A stretch of DNA of 64,000 bases from Psychroflexus sediminis (GTDB lineage: Bacteria > Bacteroidota > Bacteroidia > Flavobacteriales > Flavobacteriaceae): assembly GCF_900099815.1 (NCBI RefSeq), contig NZ_FNCW01000009.1:62001-126000 (forward strand), in the 5' to 3' direction. Below, piece after piece: positions 9,579-18,393 of this stretch. The translations under genes and the position numbers were made by a program. Every line of letters begins with the position of its first letter. Positions within the stretch are counted from its first letter, which is position 1. The notes below the pieces were generated by a model, which worked only from the letters and a program-made list of their open reading frames with translations, had not been told where the DNA came from and ran no database searches.

Positions 9579-9616
9579 GAGCTAGGTAAATAATGATGTA
9601 GAGTATGTAACTTCAT
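9557..9616 (-). CDS. hisL: his operon leader peptide
   Basis: A 19-codon frame ending in TAA at 9557-9559 reads MKLHTLHHYLPSSLKAVGM. Three of the first eight codons are His (positions 4, 7 and 8), including a tandem pair. Its place between a promoter element and a terminator ahead of hisG is that of a classical amino-acid attenuation leader. The peptide itself is not expected to have a function; its translation senses charged tRNA-His. Confidence 0.85.
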   Translation of the reverse strand: MKLHTLHHYLPSSLKAVGM

Positions 9617-9623
9617 TGCAGTG

Positions 9624-9631
9624 CAAATTTA
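9624..9631 (-). promoter_or_regulatory. his operon promoter -7 element
   Basis: TAAATTTG on the minus strand matches the Bacteroidota -7 consensus TAnnTTTG. It ends 7 bases before the leader ATG, so the transcript would have almost no untranslated leader ahead of the peptide. I see no good -33 TTTG at the usual spacing. Confidence 0.6.
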
Positions 9632-9678
9632 AACTAATTATTGAATTCTTAAAATGCTTTTAAGCTTTTAAGAGAAAA

Positions 9679-10494
9679 TTAATTGTTGCCTAAGATGATG
9701 GGCATTCCCTCATCTCCGGAACCTATCACAATAACTTTTGCATTTTCAGATTTTGATAATTCAATAGTGGCTTGAATTCCTTTTTCTCTTAAAATCATAT
9801 CCGTAAGAGAGGCATCTAAAATTTCATTAGCCCTGGCTTTACCTTCAGCTTCAATCTCCTGACGACGTTTCTCTTTGGTCGCTTTTTCCAGGCGGAATTC
9901 GTATTCTAAAGATTCCTGCTCCTGTTTCAGTTTTCTTTCAATGGCCTGCTTAATTGTAGGCGGCAATGAAACATCTCTGACAAGAATCCTGTTCACTTGA
10001 ACGTACTGATTTTTCAACAACTGTTGAGTTTCATCATACATTTCATTTTGAATGGACTCTCTTTTTTGTGCATATAGTTCTTCAGGCTTGTAACGCCCAA
10101 CAACAGTTCTTGTAGCAGATCTTACTGCAGGCTGAATCAACCTGGAGACATAATCTTCTCCTCTTTCCTTGTGTAATAAGCCTAGCTGGTCATAAGTTGG
10201 TTCAAACCAGATGGTAGCATCCAGTTTAATATCCAGTCCGTTTGAAGATAAGACTTGCATAGACTCATCTATGGTTTGCTGTCTTACAGAGTAAACAAAA
10301 ACAGTATTCCAGGGGGCTACAATATGAAAGCCTTCTTTCATAGGTGCTTCATCGGTAACAACACCTCCACCAAAACGTTTAAATAAAACTCCAGCTTCAC
10401 CCGAGTTGATATTTACAGTAGAGTTGGCAATAAAAATGATGGCGATAACAACAACTATTATAATTGGTACTATCGCTTTAGGTAATCTTTCCAT
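9679..10494 (-). CDS. Prohibitin / SPFH-domain membrane protein
   Basis: The 271-residue protein has one N-terminal membrane helix (about 8-27), an SPFH/prohibitin domain (about 30-200; GEAGVLFKRFGG, LIQPAVRSATRTVVGRY), and a charged helical coiled-coil region (about 180-235; RKLKQEQESLEYEFRLEKA). Family members form large ring-like membrane assemblies and often affect membrane proteases; the specific role here is unknown. It is the third gene of the fabG-VWA-SPFH unit, 11 bases after its neighbour. Confidence 0.88.
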   Translation of the reverse strand: MERLPKAIVPIIIVVVIAIIFIANSTVNINSGEAGVLFKRFGGGVVTDEAPMKEGFHIVAPWNTVFVYSVRQQTIDESMQVLSSNGLDIKLDATIWFEPTYDQLGLLHKERGEDYVSRLIQPAVRSATRTVVGRYKPEELYAQKRESIQNEMYDETQQLLKNQYVQVNRILVRDVSLPPTIKQAIERKLKQEQESLEYEFRLEKATKEKRRQEIEAEGKARANEILDASLTDMILREKGIQATIELSKSENAKVIVIGSGDEGMPIILGNN

Positions 10495-10505
10495 GATAAT
10501 AAAAT

Positions 10506-12521
10506 TTAAATTAGGCCTTTATATTTTCTAAAGAACCATTCTAAACTCAAAGTTAAGGCTAATAAAAGGATAAGCCATTCAAAATCAATTAAACTCTGTG
10601 ATTTTATAATAGATTTTTGAATTGGTTTAGGCTTCTGTGCTTTTAGAGTTGAAATCAATTTTGATCGGTTGGAAAAGGTAAATAACTTTTCAGCAGAAAC
10701 CAGTTTTCTAAGGCTTTGTATATCAGCATTCTCCAGCTGCATTTCACTTGAATACTTTAAAACCTGAAAACTTCCTTCTTTTGTTAATTTTAGTTCCGGA
10801 CTTTGAATTTTATACGAATAGTTTCCTGGCTCCAATTTTGACAGATCAAACATATAATCCTCCTCCCCTTTAAGTAATCTGAGAGCTTTAACTTCACCAG
10901 TTTCACTGTTTTCTAGTTTTATGTCAAAGTCAAATCGCGTATCACTTTCAAAGTTTTCATTGTAATACTTAACTTTCAAAAATTGGTTTTCTCCCGAATT
11001 TATGATGGGTTTCACATTAACTCTGATTGTATTTTTTGATTTTGACTGAGCTAAAAACTGAATAATTTTTTGAAAAGTTTGATCAAACTTGGTAAACGAG
11101 GAGTTTTCAACAAAATATTTTGCTCTCCATCTCCATATATTTTCACCAAATAAAATGGACTGCTTGGCGGTCTTGTCAATATTAAAAATCCATAAAGGAG
11201 ATTCTATCTCAATTCCGTTGAGCTGTTTTTTTAATAAGACTGAATAGTTTTGATTTAGCTGCACATCACCAAACTTATCTTTAAGTGGTGGATAGGAATT
11301 AAAATTCAGATTATTGACGAGAAATAAACTAAAATCGGGGTTTAATATGGGAGTATAGGCTTCTGTTGACAAAATCAGTTCTTTTTGAAAACCAAGATTT
11401 AAGCTGTTCAGCACGCTGTAGTCTGTATGGGAACCACCAATGATGAAATGATTTATTGAATTGTCCTTAGCTTGATTAATTAAATTCAGAGATGAAGCCT
11501 GAGGCTGATAAAAAATAACTAAATCATACTCTGAAATCTCATCAATTTCATCTGTGGATTTATAATCAAATTCTAAAGCTTTACTGGTTTCCAAAACTCT
11601 GTTAAAAAATCCGATATCCGGATGCAGCAGATCTGAAAGCAAGAGTATTTTGGATCTAGAATCTATGACCTCTAAAGCTGCTTTTTTATGATTATTGCTT
11701 TTGTTTTTTTCTTCTGAAAGCGGTTCTAACTCCACTTTCAAAACCTTTATCCCAACAGCATCAGCACTAAGAAGAAATTCAGTTCTTACTGAGCCTTTTG
11801 AAGGGATTTCTAGTGTTTTTTCTTTTATAATTTTACCATCCTGACTTACTTTCAAAGTTTGATTAGTCGATTCAGAAGAATTTTGGCTAACGAAAACTTC
11901 TACTGGAAATTTATTTTTTAAATAGGCGTAATTATTGACATTCACCAGGTCAATTTTAGTGTCCTTAAAAGAAGTTGTATCTCCGACAACCAGAATATTT
12001 GAAGAAAGTTTAGAGTTGAACGATTTGAAATTATAATCTTCGCCTAAAGTCTGATTTCCATCAGTTATCAAAGCAAATGTGGTTTCAGGTTTTTCTAAAG
12101 TATTAGCGTAAGTTATGGCTTTAGAAATATTTGTGGAGGTTTCATTAAAAGACAAGGTGTCGGAAAGAGGCTTCAAATCCGAACCGAATTTGATAAAATC
12201 CATATCGTAACTCTCATTTAATTCTTTATCCTGTCTTAGTTGCTCAACAAATGAGTTGATTTCGGATGGATCTGATAAGTGTTTTATGGATTCTGAATTG
12301 TCGACAGCAAAAACCAATTTCGGTTTTTCGAGACTATAGCTGGTAACTTCTATTTCCGGATTGATGAGCAATAATCCTAACAAAAAAAAAGACAAAAATC
12401 TAAAGAGTGCGAGGACTCTTTGAATTTTGTCTTTGAGAATATTTCTATATAAAATAAGGGTCAAAGCTAATGCACATGCAAAATTTAGAAAAAGCAAGAG
12501 CAAAAGTTGACTGGTCATCAT
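10506..12521 (-). CDS. Large VWA-like membrane protein
   Basis: A 671-residue protein with two N-terminal membrane helices (about 5-23 and 37-57), a large extracytoplasmic part, and a C-terminal membrane helix (about 650-668). Just after the second helix, KLVFAVDNSESIKHL contains a DxSxS metal-site motif of von Willebrand A domains, followed by FALITDGNQT. The plan resembles BatA-type proteins and is also seen in the protein at 54564-56486. The function is unknown; VWA domains usually mediate protein interactions. It overlaps no neighbour but is 6 bases from fabG. Confidence 0.8.
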   Translation of the reverse strand: MMTSQLLLLLFLNFACALALTLILYRNILKDKIQRVLALFRFLSFFLLGLLLINPEIEVTSYSLEKPKLVFAVDNSESIKHLSDPSEINSFVEQLRQDKELNESYDMDFIKFGSDLKPLSDTLSFNETSTNISKAITYANTLEKPETTFALITDGNQTLGEDYNFKSFNSKLSSNILVVGDTTSFKDTKIDLVNVNNYAYLKNKFPVEVFVSQNSSESTNQTLKVSQDGKIIKEKTLEIPSKGSVRTEFLLSADAVGIKVLKVELEPLSEEKNKSNNHKKAALEVIDSRSKILLLSDLLHPDIGFFNRVLETSKALEFDYKSTDEIDEISEYDLVIFYQPQASSLNLINQAKDNSINHFIIGGSHTDYSVLNSLNLGFQKELILSTEAYTPILNPDFSLFLVNNLNFNSYPPLKDKFGDVQLNQNYSVLLKKQLNGIEIESPLWIFNIDKTAKQSILFGENIWRWRAKYFVENSSFTKFDQTFQKIIQFLAQSKSKNTIRVNVKPIINSGENQFLKVKYYNENFESDTRFDFDIKLENSETGEVKALRLLKGEEDYMFDLSKLEPGNYSYKIQSPELKLTKEGSFQVLKYSSEMQLENADIQSLRKLVSAEKLFTFSNRSKLISTLKAQKPKPIQKSIIKSQSLIDFEWLILLLALTLSLEWFFRKYKGLI

Positions 12522-12527
12522 TTATTA

Positions 12528-13274
12528 TTAGGTTAGCATTCCACCATCCACGCTTAAGGTTTGACCTGTGATATAAGAACTCATGTCACTTGCTAAGAAT
12601 ACACAAGCGTTAGCGATATCATCTGGCTGCCCACCGCGCTTTAAAGGGATGGCTTGTCTCCAGCTTTCTACAGTTTTTTCGTCAAGTTTTTCTGTCATTT
12701 CGGTTTCAATAAAACCAGGAGCGACCACATTGGAGCGAATATTTCTGGAACCCAGTTCTAAAGCAACAGATTTTGAAAACCCAATAATCCCAGCTTTAGA
12801 AGCAGAATAGTTCGCCTGGCCAGCATTACCTTTAATACCAACAACAGAACTTATATTTATAATGCTGCCGTGTCTTTGCTTCAGCATCGGTCTTAAAACA
12901 GCTTTGGTCAAGTTGAAAACGGAGTTCAAATTAACTTTGATCACTTGGTCAAAATCGTCTTCACTCATTCTCATCAACAAATTATCTTTGGTAATTCCTG
13001 CATTGTTTATCAATACATCGATGCTGCCAAAATCTTTGATAATATCATCGGCCAGTTTCTGAGCCTGATTAAAGTCTGAAGCGTCAGATTGGTAGGCTTT
13101 AGCTTTTACACCAAAGGTTTTTAAATGATCTTCTAGTTCATGTGCAGAACTGGAAGACGAATTATAAGTAAACGCAACATTAGCTCCGTGCTTTGCAAAA
13201 ACTTCAGCAATACCTTTACCTATTCCACGGCTACCTCCTGTAATAATTACATTTTTTGAGTTTAATAATTTCAT
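12528..13274 (-). CDS. fabG: 3-oxoacyl-[acyl-carrier-protein] reductase
   Basis: NADPH-dependent short-chain reductase of fatty acid elongation. The 248-residue protein has the nucleotide-binding glycine motif TGGSRGIGKGIAEVF, NNAG at the fourth strand, the catalytic Ser in INISSVVGIKGN, the YxxxK pair in ANYSASKAG, and a C-terminal GQTLSVDGGM. All catalytic residues are intact and the length is standard. It starts a three-gene unit behind its own promoter element. Confidence 0.93.
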   Translation of the reverse strand: MKLLNSKNVIITGGSRGIGKGIAEVFAKHGANVAFTYNSSSSSAHELEDHLKTFGVKAKAYQSDASDFNQAQKLADDIIKDFGSIDVLINNAGITKDNLLMRMSEDDFDQVIKVNLNSVFNLTKAVLRPMLKQRHGSIINISSVVGIKGNAGQANYSASKAGIIGFSKSVALELGSRNIRSNVVAPGFIETEMTEKLDEKTVESWRQAIPLKRGGQPDDIANACVFLASDMSSYITGQTLSVDGGMLT

Positions 13275-13281
13275 ATAGCTT

Positions 13282-13289
13282 CAAATTTA
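13282..13289 (-). promoter_or_regulatory. fabG promoter -7 element
   Basis: TAAATTTG on the minus strand matches TAnnTTTG exactly. It lies between the sucD terminator and fabG and ends 7 bases before the ATG, so the transcript would be nearly leaderless. Confidence 0.55.
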
Positions 13290-13292
13290 TAT

Positions 13293-13327
13293 ATAAAAAA
13301 AGCCCTTGATTTATAACCAAAGGCTTT
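13293..13327 (-). terminator. Terminator downstream of sucD
   Basis: On the minus strand a 10-pair stem (13318-13327 with 13299-13308, one G-U pair) surrounds a 9-base loop and is followed by a run of T (13294-13298 and the stem end). It separates sucD from fabG. Confidence 0.85.
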
Positions 13328-13338
13328 TCAATAAAATA

Positions 13339-14214
13339 TTATTTAGATAAAACTTCTGCTACTTTTTTTCCGATTTCAGCAGGTGAATCCACAACGTGTA
13401 TTCCAGAATCTTTAAGAATTTTTTTCTTGGCCTGAGCAGTGTCTTCACTTCCCCCTACAATAGCACCAGCATGTCCCATAGTTCTTCCAGCAGGAGCAGT
13501 CTCGCCAGCGATAAAACCAATAACAGGCTTTTTGCTACCACTCTCCTTATACCACTTTGCAGCCTCGGCTTCCAATTGACCACCAATTTCTCCAATCATA
13601 ACGACACATTCAGTATCTGGATCATTAACCAGCAATTCAACTGCATCTTTGGTTGTGGTTCCAATAATAGGATCTCCGCCAATTCCAATAGCTGTTGTGA
13701 TGCCAAATCCTTCTTTCACCACCTGGTCAGCAGCTTCATAAGTCAATGTTCCGGATTTGGAAACAATACCTACTTTACCTTTTTTGAAAACAAAACCTGG
13801 CATAATACCAACTTTAGCTTCACCCGGAGTAATTACACCAGGACAGTTAGGGCCTATAAGTCTGCAGTCTTTGCTTTTAATGTAATTTGAAGCCTTGATC
13901 ATGTCCTTCACTGGAATTCCTTCAGTAATGGTTATAATGACTTTGATACCAGCATCTGCAGCTTCCATAATGGCATCTGCAGCAAAAGCCGGTGGTACAA
14001 AAATAATCGTAGTATCTGCATCTACTTTTTCAACTGCATCTGCAACTGTATTGAAAACTGGCTTTCCTAAATGTTCAGTTCCACCTTTTCCTGGAGTTAC
14101 ACCACCAACGATGTTAGTTCCATAATCAATCATTTGTTCAGCATGAAAAGAGCCTTCACTCCCTGTAAATCCTTGAACAATTATTTTTGAATCTTTATTG
14201 ACTAAAACGCTCAT
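13339..14214 (-). CDS. sucD: Succinate-CoA ligase, alpha subunit
   Basis: Alpha subunit of the TCA-cycle enzyme that couples succinyl-CoA to NTP synthesis. The 291-residue protein has the CoA-binding N terminus ([18 protein letters not shown]), [28 protein letters not shown], and the phosphorylated histidine in [13 protein letters not shown]. The beta subunit gene is not next to it. It has its own promoter element and terminator, so it is probably expressed alone. Confidence 0.98.
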   Translation of the reverse strand: MSVLVNKDSKIIVQGFTGSEGSFHAEQMIDYGTNIVGGVTPGKGGTEHLGKPVFNTVADAVEKVDADTTIIFVPPAFAADAIMEAADAGIKVIITITEGIPVKDMIKASNYIKSKDCRLIGPNCPGVITPGEAKVGIMPGFVFKKGKVGIVSKSGTLTYEAADQVVKEGFGITTAIGIGGDPIIGTTTKDAVELLVNDPDTECVVMIGEIGGQLEAEAAKWYKESGSKKPVIGFIAGETAPAGRTMGHAGAIVGGSEDTAQAKKKILKDSGIHVVDSPAEIGKKVAEVLSK

Positions 14215-14227
14215 AAGTTTGTTTAAT

Positions 14228-14245
14228 TTTTGTTGAACAAAAGTA
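14228..14245 (-). promoter_or_regulatory. sucD promoter element overlapping an inverted repeat
   Basis: On the minus strand TACTTTTG (14238-14245) fits TAnnTTTG. It overlaps the palindrome formed by 14228-14234 and 14236-14242 (TTTTGTT-C-AACAAAA on this strand). The element ends 23 bases before the sucD ATG. The same arrangement occurs ahead of msrA. Confidence 0.55.
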
Positions 14246-14288
14246 ATTTTTTAAGACGAGCCCTAAAAATTATTAAGTATTAAATTGT

Positions 14289-14699
14289 CTAATTATGGTC
14301 ATTAATAAAGGATAATATTCCTTCCAAACCGTCATCACATGGTTGAGACATAATATATCCTCTGTAAAGTTGATTATCTTTTATCTCCCAAACACTAAAA
14401 AAATCGGCTAAACCGATAAGATCCTGAGATTCCATGGTCTCTACATTATAGGTGAATCTGGCACAGACCTTATTGTTTTCTTCTATAAGGTGAGAAAATT
14501 CCGGTGACATATTTTCAAAAGATTTACCCATTTCCTGGGACATCGATTTAAATTTATCATAATCAAACTGAAAAAAACCTTTACTGCTGTTCCAGTTAAT
14601 CTTTATTTTAGGATGGATATATTTATCGAAATCAGCTGTATTTTTATAGTATTTTGACGTAAAAAAATTTGTAACTAATGTTTTATTATCGGGTATCAT
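14289..14699 (-). CDS. NTF2-like (SnoaL-type) protein
   Basis: A 136-residue soluble protein with the alpha+beta pattern of the NTF2/SnoaL superfamily: an N-terminal helix (KTLVTNFFTSKYYKN), a central IHPKIKINWNSSKGFF segment, and a C-terminal sheet (VCARFTYNV, FSVWEIKDNQLYRGYIMSQP). The family includes small ligand-binding proteins and enzymes; no catalytic residues can be assigned. It overlaps the start of the LpxD-like gene by 4 bases, so it is the last gene of the lpx unit. Confidence 0.7.
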   Translation of the reverse strand: MIPDNKTLVTNFFTSKYYKNTADFDKYIHPKIKINWNSSKGFFQFDYDKFKSMSQEMGKSFENMSPEFSHLIEENNKVCARFTYNVETMESQDLIGLADFFSVWEIKDNQLYRGYIMSQPCDDGLEGILSFINDHN

Positions 14700-15631
14700 A
14701 AATTTTTCAATTTTTGGATAATGTCTGGTATTCTATTAATATAAGCTAATTCTCTATATTTCTTTTTAATATCATCTGCTGGAGTCCCAAAATAGGTTGT
14801 ATTAGGTTTTAAGTTTTTGCTTATCCCGGATTGAGCATATATAATTGCCTTCTTACCTATCGTCAATCCGCTTGCAATACCAACCTGACCCCAAATTGTT
14901 ACTTCATCTTCAATTACAACACAACCAGCAATACCAGTTTGAGAGGCAATAAGACATTTTTTTCCAATCACAGTATCATGACCCACCTGGACTTGATTAT
15001 CAATTTTGGTTCCTTCACCTATCCTCGTTATACCCGATACACCTTTGTCAATAGTGCAGAGCGCACCGATTTCAACATGATCTTCAATCTTAATGCTACC
15101 GCCTGAAAGAAGCTTGTCATGATGGGTTGAGCGGTTTTTATAATAAAAGGCATCGGCTCCTAAAACAGTCCCAGCATGAATCTGAACATTATTTCCGATT
15201 TCAACGCCATCATAAATCGAAACATTGCTATGTATAATACAATTATCACCAATTTTCACATGATTACCTATAAACACATTAGGTTGTATAATTGTAGATT
15301 TACCAATTTTTGCTGAATTTGATTTCGCTTCAGCTGATGATTCAAACGGTGAAAAATGAGCGGTGATTTTATTAAAATCAGTAAAAGGATCTTCTGAAAT
15401 CAAAAGTGCTTTGCCCTCGGGGCAATCCACTTTTTTATTGATCAGCACAACGCTAGCCTTGGATTTTAGAGCTTTATCGTAATATTTGGGATGATCTACA
15501 AATACAATATCGCCATGCTCTACCACATGAATCTCATTAATTCCTAAAATTTCAAAATCGGGTTTACCAACAAATTCAGCATCGATGAGCTGAGAAATCT
15601 GTCTAAGACTCTGTGGTTGTGGAAACTTCAT
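14696..15631 (-). CDS. LpxD-like left-handed beta-helix acyltransferase
   Basis: A 311-residue paralogue of LpxD. It has an LpxD-type N-terminal domain (about 1-100; FEILGINEIHVVEHGDIVFV), then hexapeptide repeats of a left-handed beta-helix (about 105-270) and a C-terminal helix. The region corresponding to the LpxD catalytic histidine is kept (KIDNQVQVGHDTVIG), but GADGFGF of the standard enzyme is GADAFYY here. It may transfer an acyl group to a sugar nucleotide of a different kind from LpxD; this is inference. It lies between efp and the NTF2-like gene. Confidence 0.78.
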   Translation of the reverse strand: MKFPQPQSLRQISQLIDAEFVGKPDFEILGINEIHVVEHGDIVFVDHPKYYDKALKSKASVVLINKKVDCPEGKALLISEDPFTDFNKITAHFSPFESSAEAKSNSAKIGKSTIIQPNVFIGNHVKIGDNCIIHSNVSIYDGVEIGNNVQIHAGTVLGADAFYYKNRSTHHDKLLSGGSIKIEDHVEIGALCTIDKGVSGITRIGEGTKIDNQVQVGHDTVIGKKCLIASQTGIAGCVVIEDEVTIWGQVGIASGLTIGKKAIIYAQSGISKNLKPNTTYFGTPADDIKKKYRELAYINRIPDIIQKLKNL

Positions 15632-15641
15632 TTATGTTAAC

Positions 15642-16208
15642 TTATTCTTTGATTCGCTCCTTGTAAGTCCCCTTATCAGTTTCCACTTTTACCTTATCTC
15701 CTTCATTGATGAACAAAGGAACGTTAACTTCTGCACCAGTTTCAAGGGTTGCAGGTTTAGTTGCATTGGTAGCCGTATTACCTTTAACTCCAGGTTCAGT
15801 TTGAGTTACTTCCAAAACAACATGTGGAGGCATGTCTACCGATAGTGGTAAATTATCTTCAGTATTGATTAAGATGGTCACTACTTCACCTTCTTTCAGC
15901 AGATTGGGCATATCAAGAGCAGCTTCAAGAAGTCTGATCTGCGTGTAGTCATCGACGTTCATAAAGTGGTAAAATTCTCCTTCCTGATATAAAAACTGAT
16001 ATTTATGAGTTTCCACTCTAACTTCTTCAATTTTATGACCTGCAGAAAAGGTGTTGTCAATGACTTTTCCTGTGGTTACACTTTTGAGTTTCGTTCTCAC
16101 GAAAGCTGGCCCTTTACCGGGTTTGACGTGTAAAAACTCAGTAACTTTAAATATATCGTGATTGTATCTTATACACAATCCATTCCTGATGTCGCTTGTT
16201 GTAGCCAT
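15642..16208 (-). CDS. efp: Elongation factor P
   Basis: Translation factor that relieves ribosome stalling at polyproline stretches. The 188-residue protein has the three-domain plan of the family and the lysine-bearing loop KPGKGPAFVRTKL, where Lys32 corresponds to the lysine modified in other bacteria. The C-terminal LFINEGDKVKVETDKGTYKERIKE is typical. No dedicated modification gene is seen nearby. It lies inside the lpx gene unit. Confidence 0.97.
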   Translation of the reverse strand: MATTSDIRNGLCIRYNHDIFKVTEFLHVKPGKGPAFVRTKLKSVTTGKVIDNTFSAGHKIEEVRVETHKYQFLYQEGEFYHFMNVDDYTQIRLLEAALDMPNLLKEGEVVTILINTEDNLPLSVDMPPHVVLEVTQTEPGVKGNTATNATKPATLETGAEVNVPLFINEGDKVKVETDKGTYKERIKE

Positions 16209-16214
16209 AATTTT

Positions 16215-16997
16215 TTAATTTGAAAAATATCCTTTCATGATTCCTCTTTGTGAATCTTTAATAAACTGAAGTATTTCGTCACGTTCCGGAGTTGCTTCCA
16301 TTTCAGCTTCTATAATTGAAACCGCCTGACTGTTGTTGTAATTTTTCTGATAAAGAATTCTATAAATATTCTGAATTTCACTTATTTTGTCGGTGTCAAA
16401 GCCCCTACGTCTCAATCCTACCGAATTTATTCCGACATAAGACAGGGGTTCCCTACCCGCTTTCACAAAGGGAGGAACATCTTTTCTAACCAAGGAACCC
16501 CCTGTTATAAAAGCGTGTCTTCCGATACTGCAAAATTGCTGAACAGCGGCCATTCCTGCAAGTACAGCATAATCTCCAACTACAATGTGACCTGCAAGAG
16601 TACTATTATTGGAAAACACACAATTGTCACCCACAATACAATCGTGAGCAATGTGACAATAAGCCATTATCCAGCAATTTCTCCCGACTTTGGTTTTCAT
16701 TTTGTCACTTGTCCCTCTGTTGATAGTGACACATTCTCTAATCGTGGTATTATCCCCAATTTCGGTGATGGTGTCTTCGTCTTCAAATTTTTTATCTTGA
16801 GGAACAGCGGAAATTACTGAACCAGGAAAAATACTTACGTTTTTACCTATACGAGCACCTTCCATAATGGTAACATTAGAACCAATCCAAGTACCTTCTC
16901 CAATTTCAACATTGTTATGGATAGTCGTAAAAGGTTCTATCACCACATTTTTGGCAATTTTTGCACCAGGGTGAACGTATGCTAAGGGTTGATTCAT
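16215..16997 (-). CDS. lpxA: Acyl-ACP-UDP-N-acetylglucosamine O-acyltransferase
   Basis: First step of lipid A synthesis. The 260-residue protein is a left-handed beta-helix of hexapeptide repeats (about 5-190), then a helical C-terminal domain. It starts with AYVHPGAKIAKNVVIEPF; IAHDCIVGDNCVFSNNSTLAGHI contains the catalytic histidine region, and GINSVGLRRRGF is a signature of the C-terminal part. It is 1 base from the end of lpxC/fabZ, so translation is coupled. Confidence 0.96.
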   Translation of the reverse strand: MNQPLAYVHPGAKIAKNVVIEPFTTIHNNVEIGEGTWIGSNVTIMEGARIGKNVSIFPGSVISAVPQDKKFEDEDTITEIGDNTTIRECVTINRGTSDKMKTKVGRNCWIMAYCHIAHDCIVGDNCVFSNNSTLAGHIVVGDYAVLAGMAAVQQFCSIGRHAFITGGSLVRKDVPPFVKAGREPLSYVGINSVGLRRRGFDTDKISEIQNIYRILYQKNYNNSQAVSIIEAEMEATPERDEILQFIKDSQRGIMKGYFSN

Positions 16998-16998
16998 G

Positions 16999-18393
16999 TT
17001 ATTTTGATTTTACAATTTGCGCCATGAGTTCTGCTTCACAAGCTAATTTATCATTTGCATAAGCATAACCCTGCATATGACAAATTCCACGGCGTATTGG
17101 AGATATAAGTTCTAATTTAAATATAAGTGTATCTCCTGGAACCACTTGCTGTTTAAACTTAACATTATCGATTTTGATAAAATAGGTCAAATAATTTTCA
17201 GGATCTTCTACTGTGCTTAATGCTAAAATCCCTCCGGTTTGAGCCATAGCCTCAATCTGAAGAACACCAGGCATTACAGGCTTTCCAGGAAAATGCCCTA
17301 CAAAAAAAGGTTCATTCATGGTCACGTTTTTTGTGCCGATAACCGAGCTATCCGTCAATTCAAATATCTTGTCCACAAGCAAAAAGGGAGGCCTGTGAGG
17401 CAATCTGTTCATGATTTCTGTTACATCATAAAGCGGAGGCTTATTGAGATCGAACTTAGGAACTTTATTTCGTTTTTCAGTTTTTATAATTTTTGCAAGT
17501 TTTTTTGCAAACTGGGTATTTATGGAATGCCCCGGCTTGTTTGCTATGACTTTCCCTCGGATGTGAGTTCCAACTAAAGCTAAATCTCCTATGACATCCA
17601 GTAATTTATGTCTTGCTGCCTCATTGGGATAATGCAAAGTAAGATTATCTAAAATTCCATTAGTTTTTACTGAGATTTCATTTTTACCAAAGGCCTTTTT
17701 TAAACTTTCCATTGTTTCAGGGGATAGTTCTTTATCCACATAAACAATAGCGTTATTTAAATCGCCTCCTTTTATAAGACCATTGGCAAGCATAGCTTCT
17801 AGCTCATGGAGAAAACTGAAGGTTCTAGAATCTGAAATTTCTTCCTTGAAATCGTCCATGGTGTTCAAATAGGCATTCTGAGTTCCCAGTACCTTAGTGC
17901 CAAAATCTACCATGGTAGTTACCTGATACTCATTAGCTGGCATGACAATGATTTCAGATCCAGTTTCTTCATCTTTAAAGGAAATTACATCCTTAACGAT
18001 AAATTCATCCCTGGGAGCATCTTGTTCTTCCAGACCAGCTTTTTCTAGGGCTTCAACGAAAAATTTAGATGAACCATCCATTATTGGTGGTTCTGAAGCA
18101 TTCAATTCTAAAAGTATATTGTCAATACCTAAGCCAACACATGCTGCAAGTACATGTTCTGAAGTTTGGATGACAACTCCATTTTTTTCAAGACTTGTTC
18201 CTCTATCCGTATTTGTAACTAAAGCTGCATCTGCTGGAATGAAAGGCTCTCCTTCCAAATCTATTCTTTTGAAAGCAAAACCATGATTTATTGGAGCAGG
18301 TTTGAAAGTCAGCGTTACATTCTGGCCAGTATGAAGTCCTACCCCATGCAGGGAAACTTCTTTCTTAATGGTAGTTTGATTATTTATTTTCAT
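16999..18393 (-). CDS. lpxC/fabZ: LpxC-FabZ fusion: UDP-acyl-GlcNAc deacetylase / hydroxyacyl-ACP dehydratase
   Basis: A two-enzyme fusion typical of Bacteroidota. The N-terminal LpxC (about 1-310) has GVGLHTGQNV, the zinc-site histidine in TSEHVLAACVG and the second zinc motif HKLLDVIGDLALVG. The C-terminal FabZ (about 315-464) has LPHRPPFLLVDKI and the catalytic region GHFPGKPVMPGVLQIEAMAQ. I chose the internal ATG at 18393 (MKINNQTTIKKEVSLHG) because homologues start about here; a longer start at 18414 is possible. Either start overlaps the end of lpxD. Confidence 0.96.
   Translation of the reverse strand: MKINNQTTIKKEVSLHGVGLHTGQNVTLTFKPAPINHGFAFKRIDLEGEPFIPADAALVTNTDRGTSLEKNGVVIQTSEHVLAACVGLGIDNILLELNASEPPIMDGSSKFFVEALEKAGLEEQDAPRDEFIVKDVISFKDEETGSEIIVMPANEYQVTTMVDFGTKVLGTQNAYLNTMDDFKEEISDSRTFSFLHELEAMLANGLIKGGDLNNAIVYVDKELSPETMESLKKAFGKNEISVKTNGILDNLTLHYPNEAARHKLLDVIGDLALVGTHIRGKVIANKPGHSINTQFAKKLAKIIKTEKRNKVPKFDLNKPPLYDVTEIMNRLPHRPPFLLVDKIFELTDSSVIGTKNVTMNEPFFVGHFPGKPVMPGVLQIEAMAQTGGILALSTVEDPENYLTYFIKIDNVKFKQQVVPGDTLIFKLELISPIRRGICHMQGYAYANDKLACEAELMAQIVKSK

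Noticed and set aside
13396-13890. 164-codon plus-strand frame opposite sucD
   Set aside because: Long, but it is the complement of a conserved enzyme; no domain or promoter.
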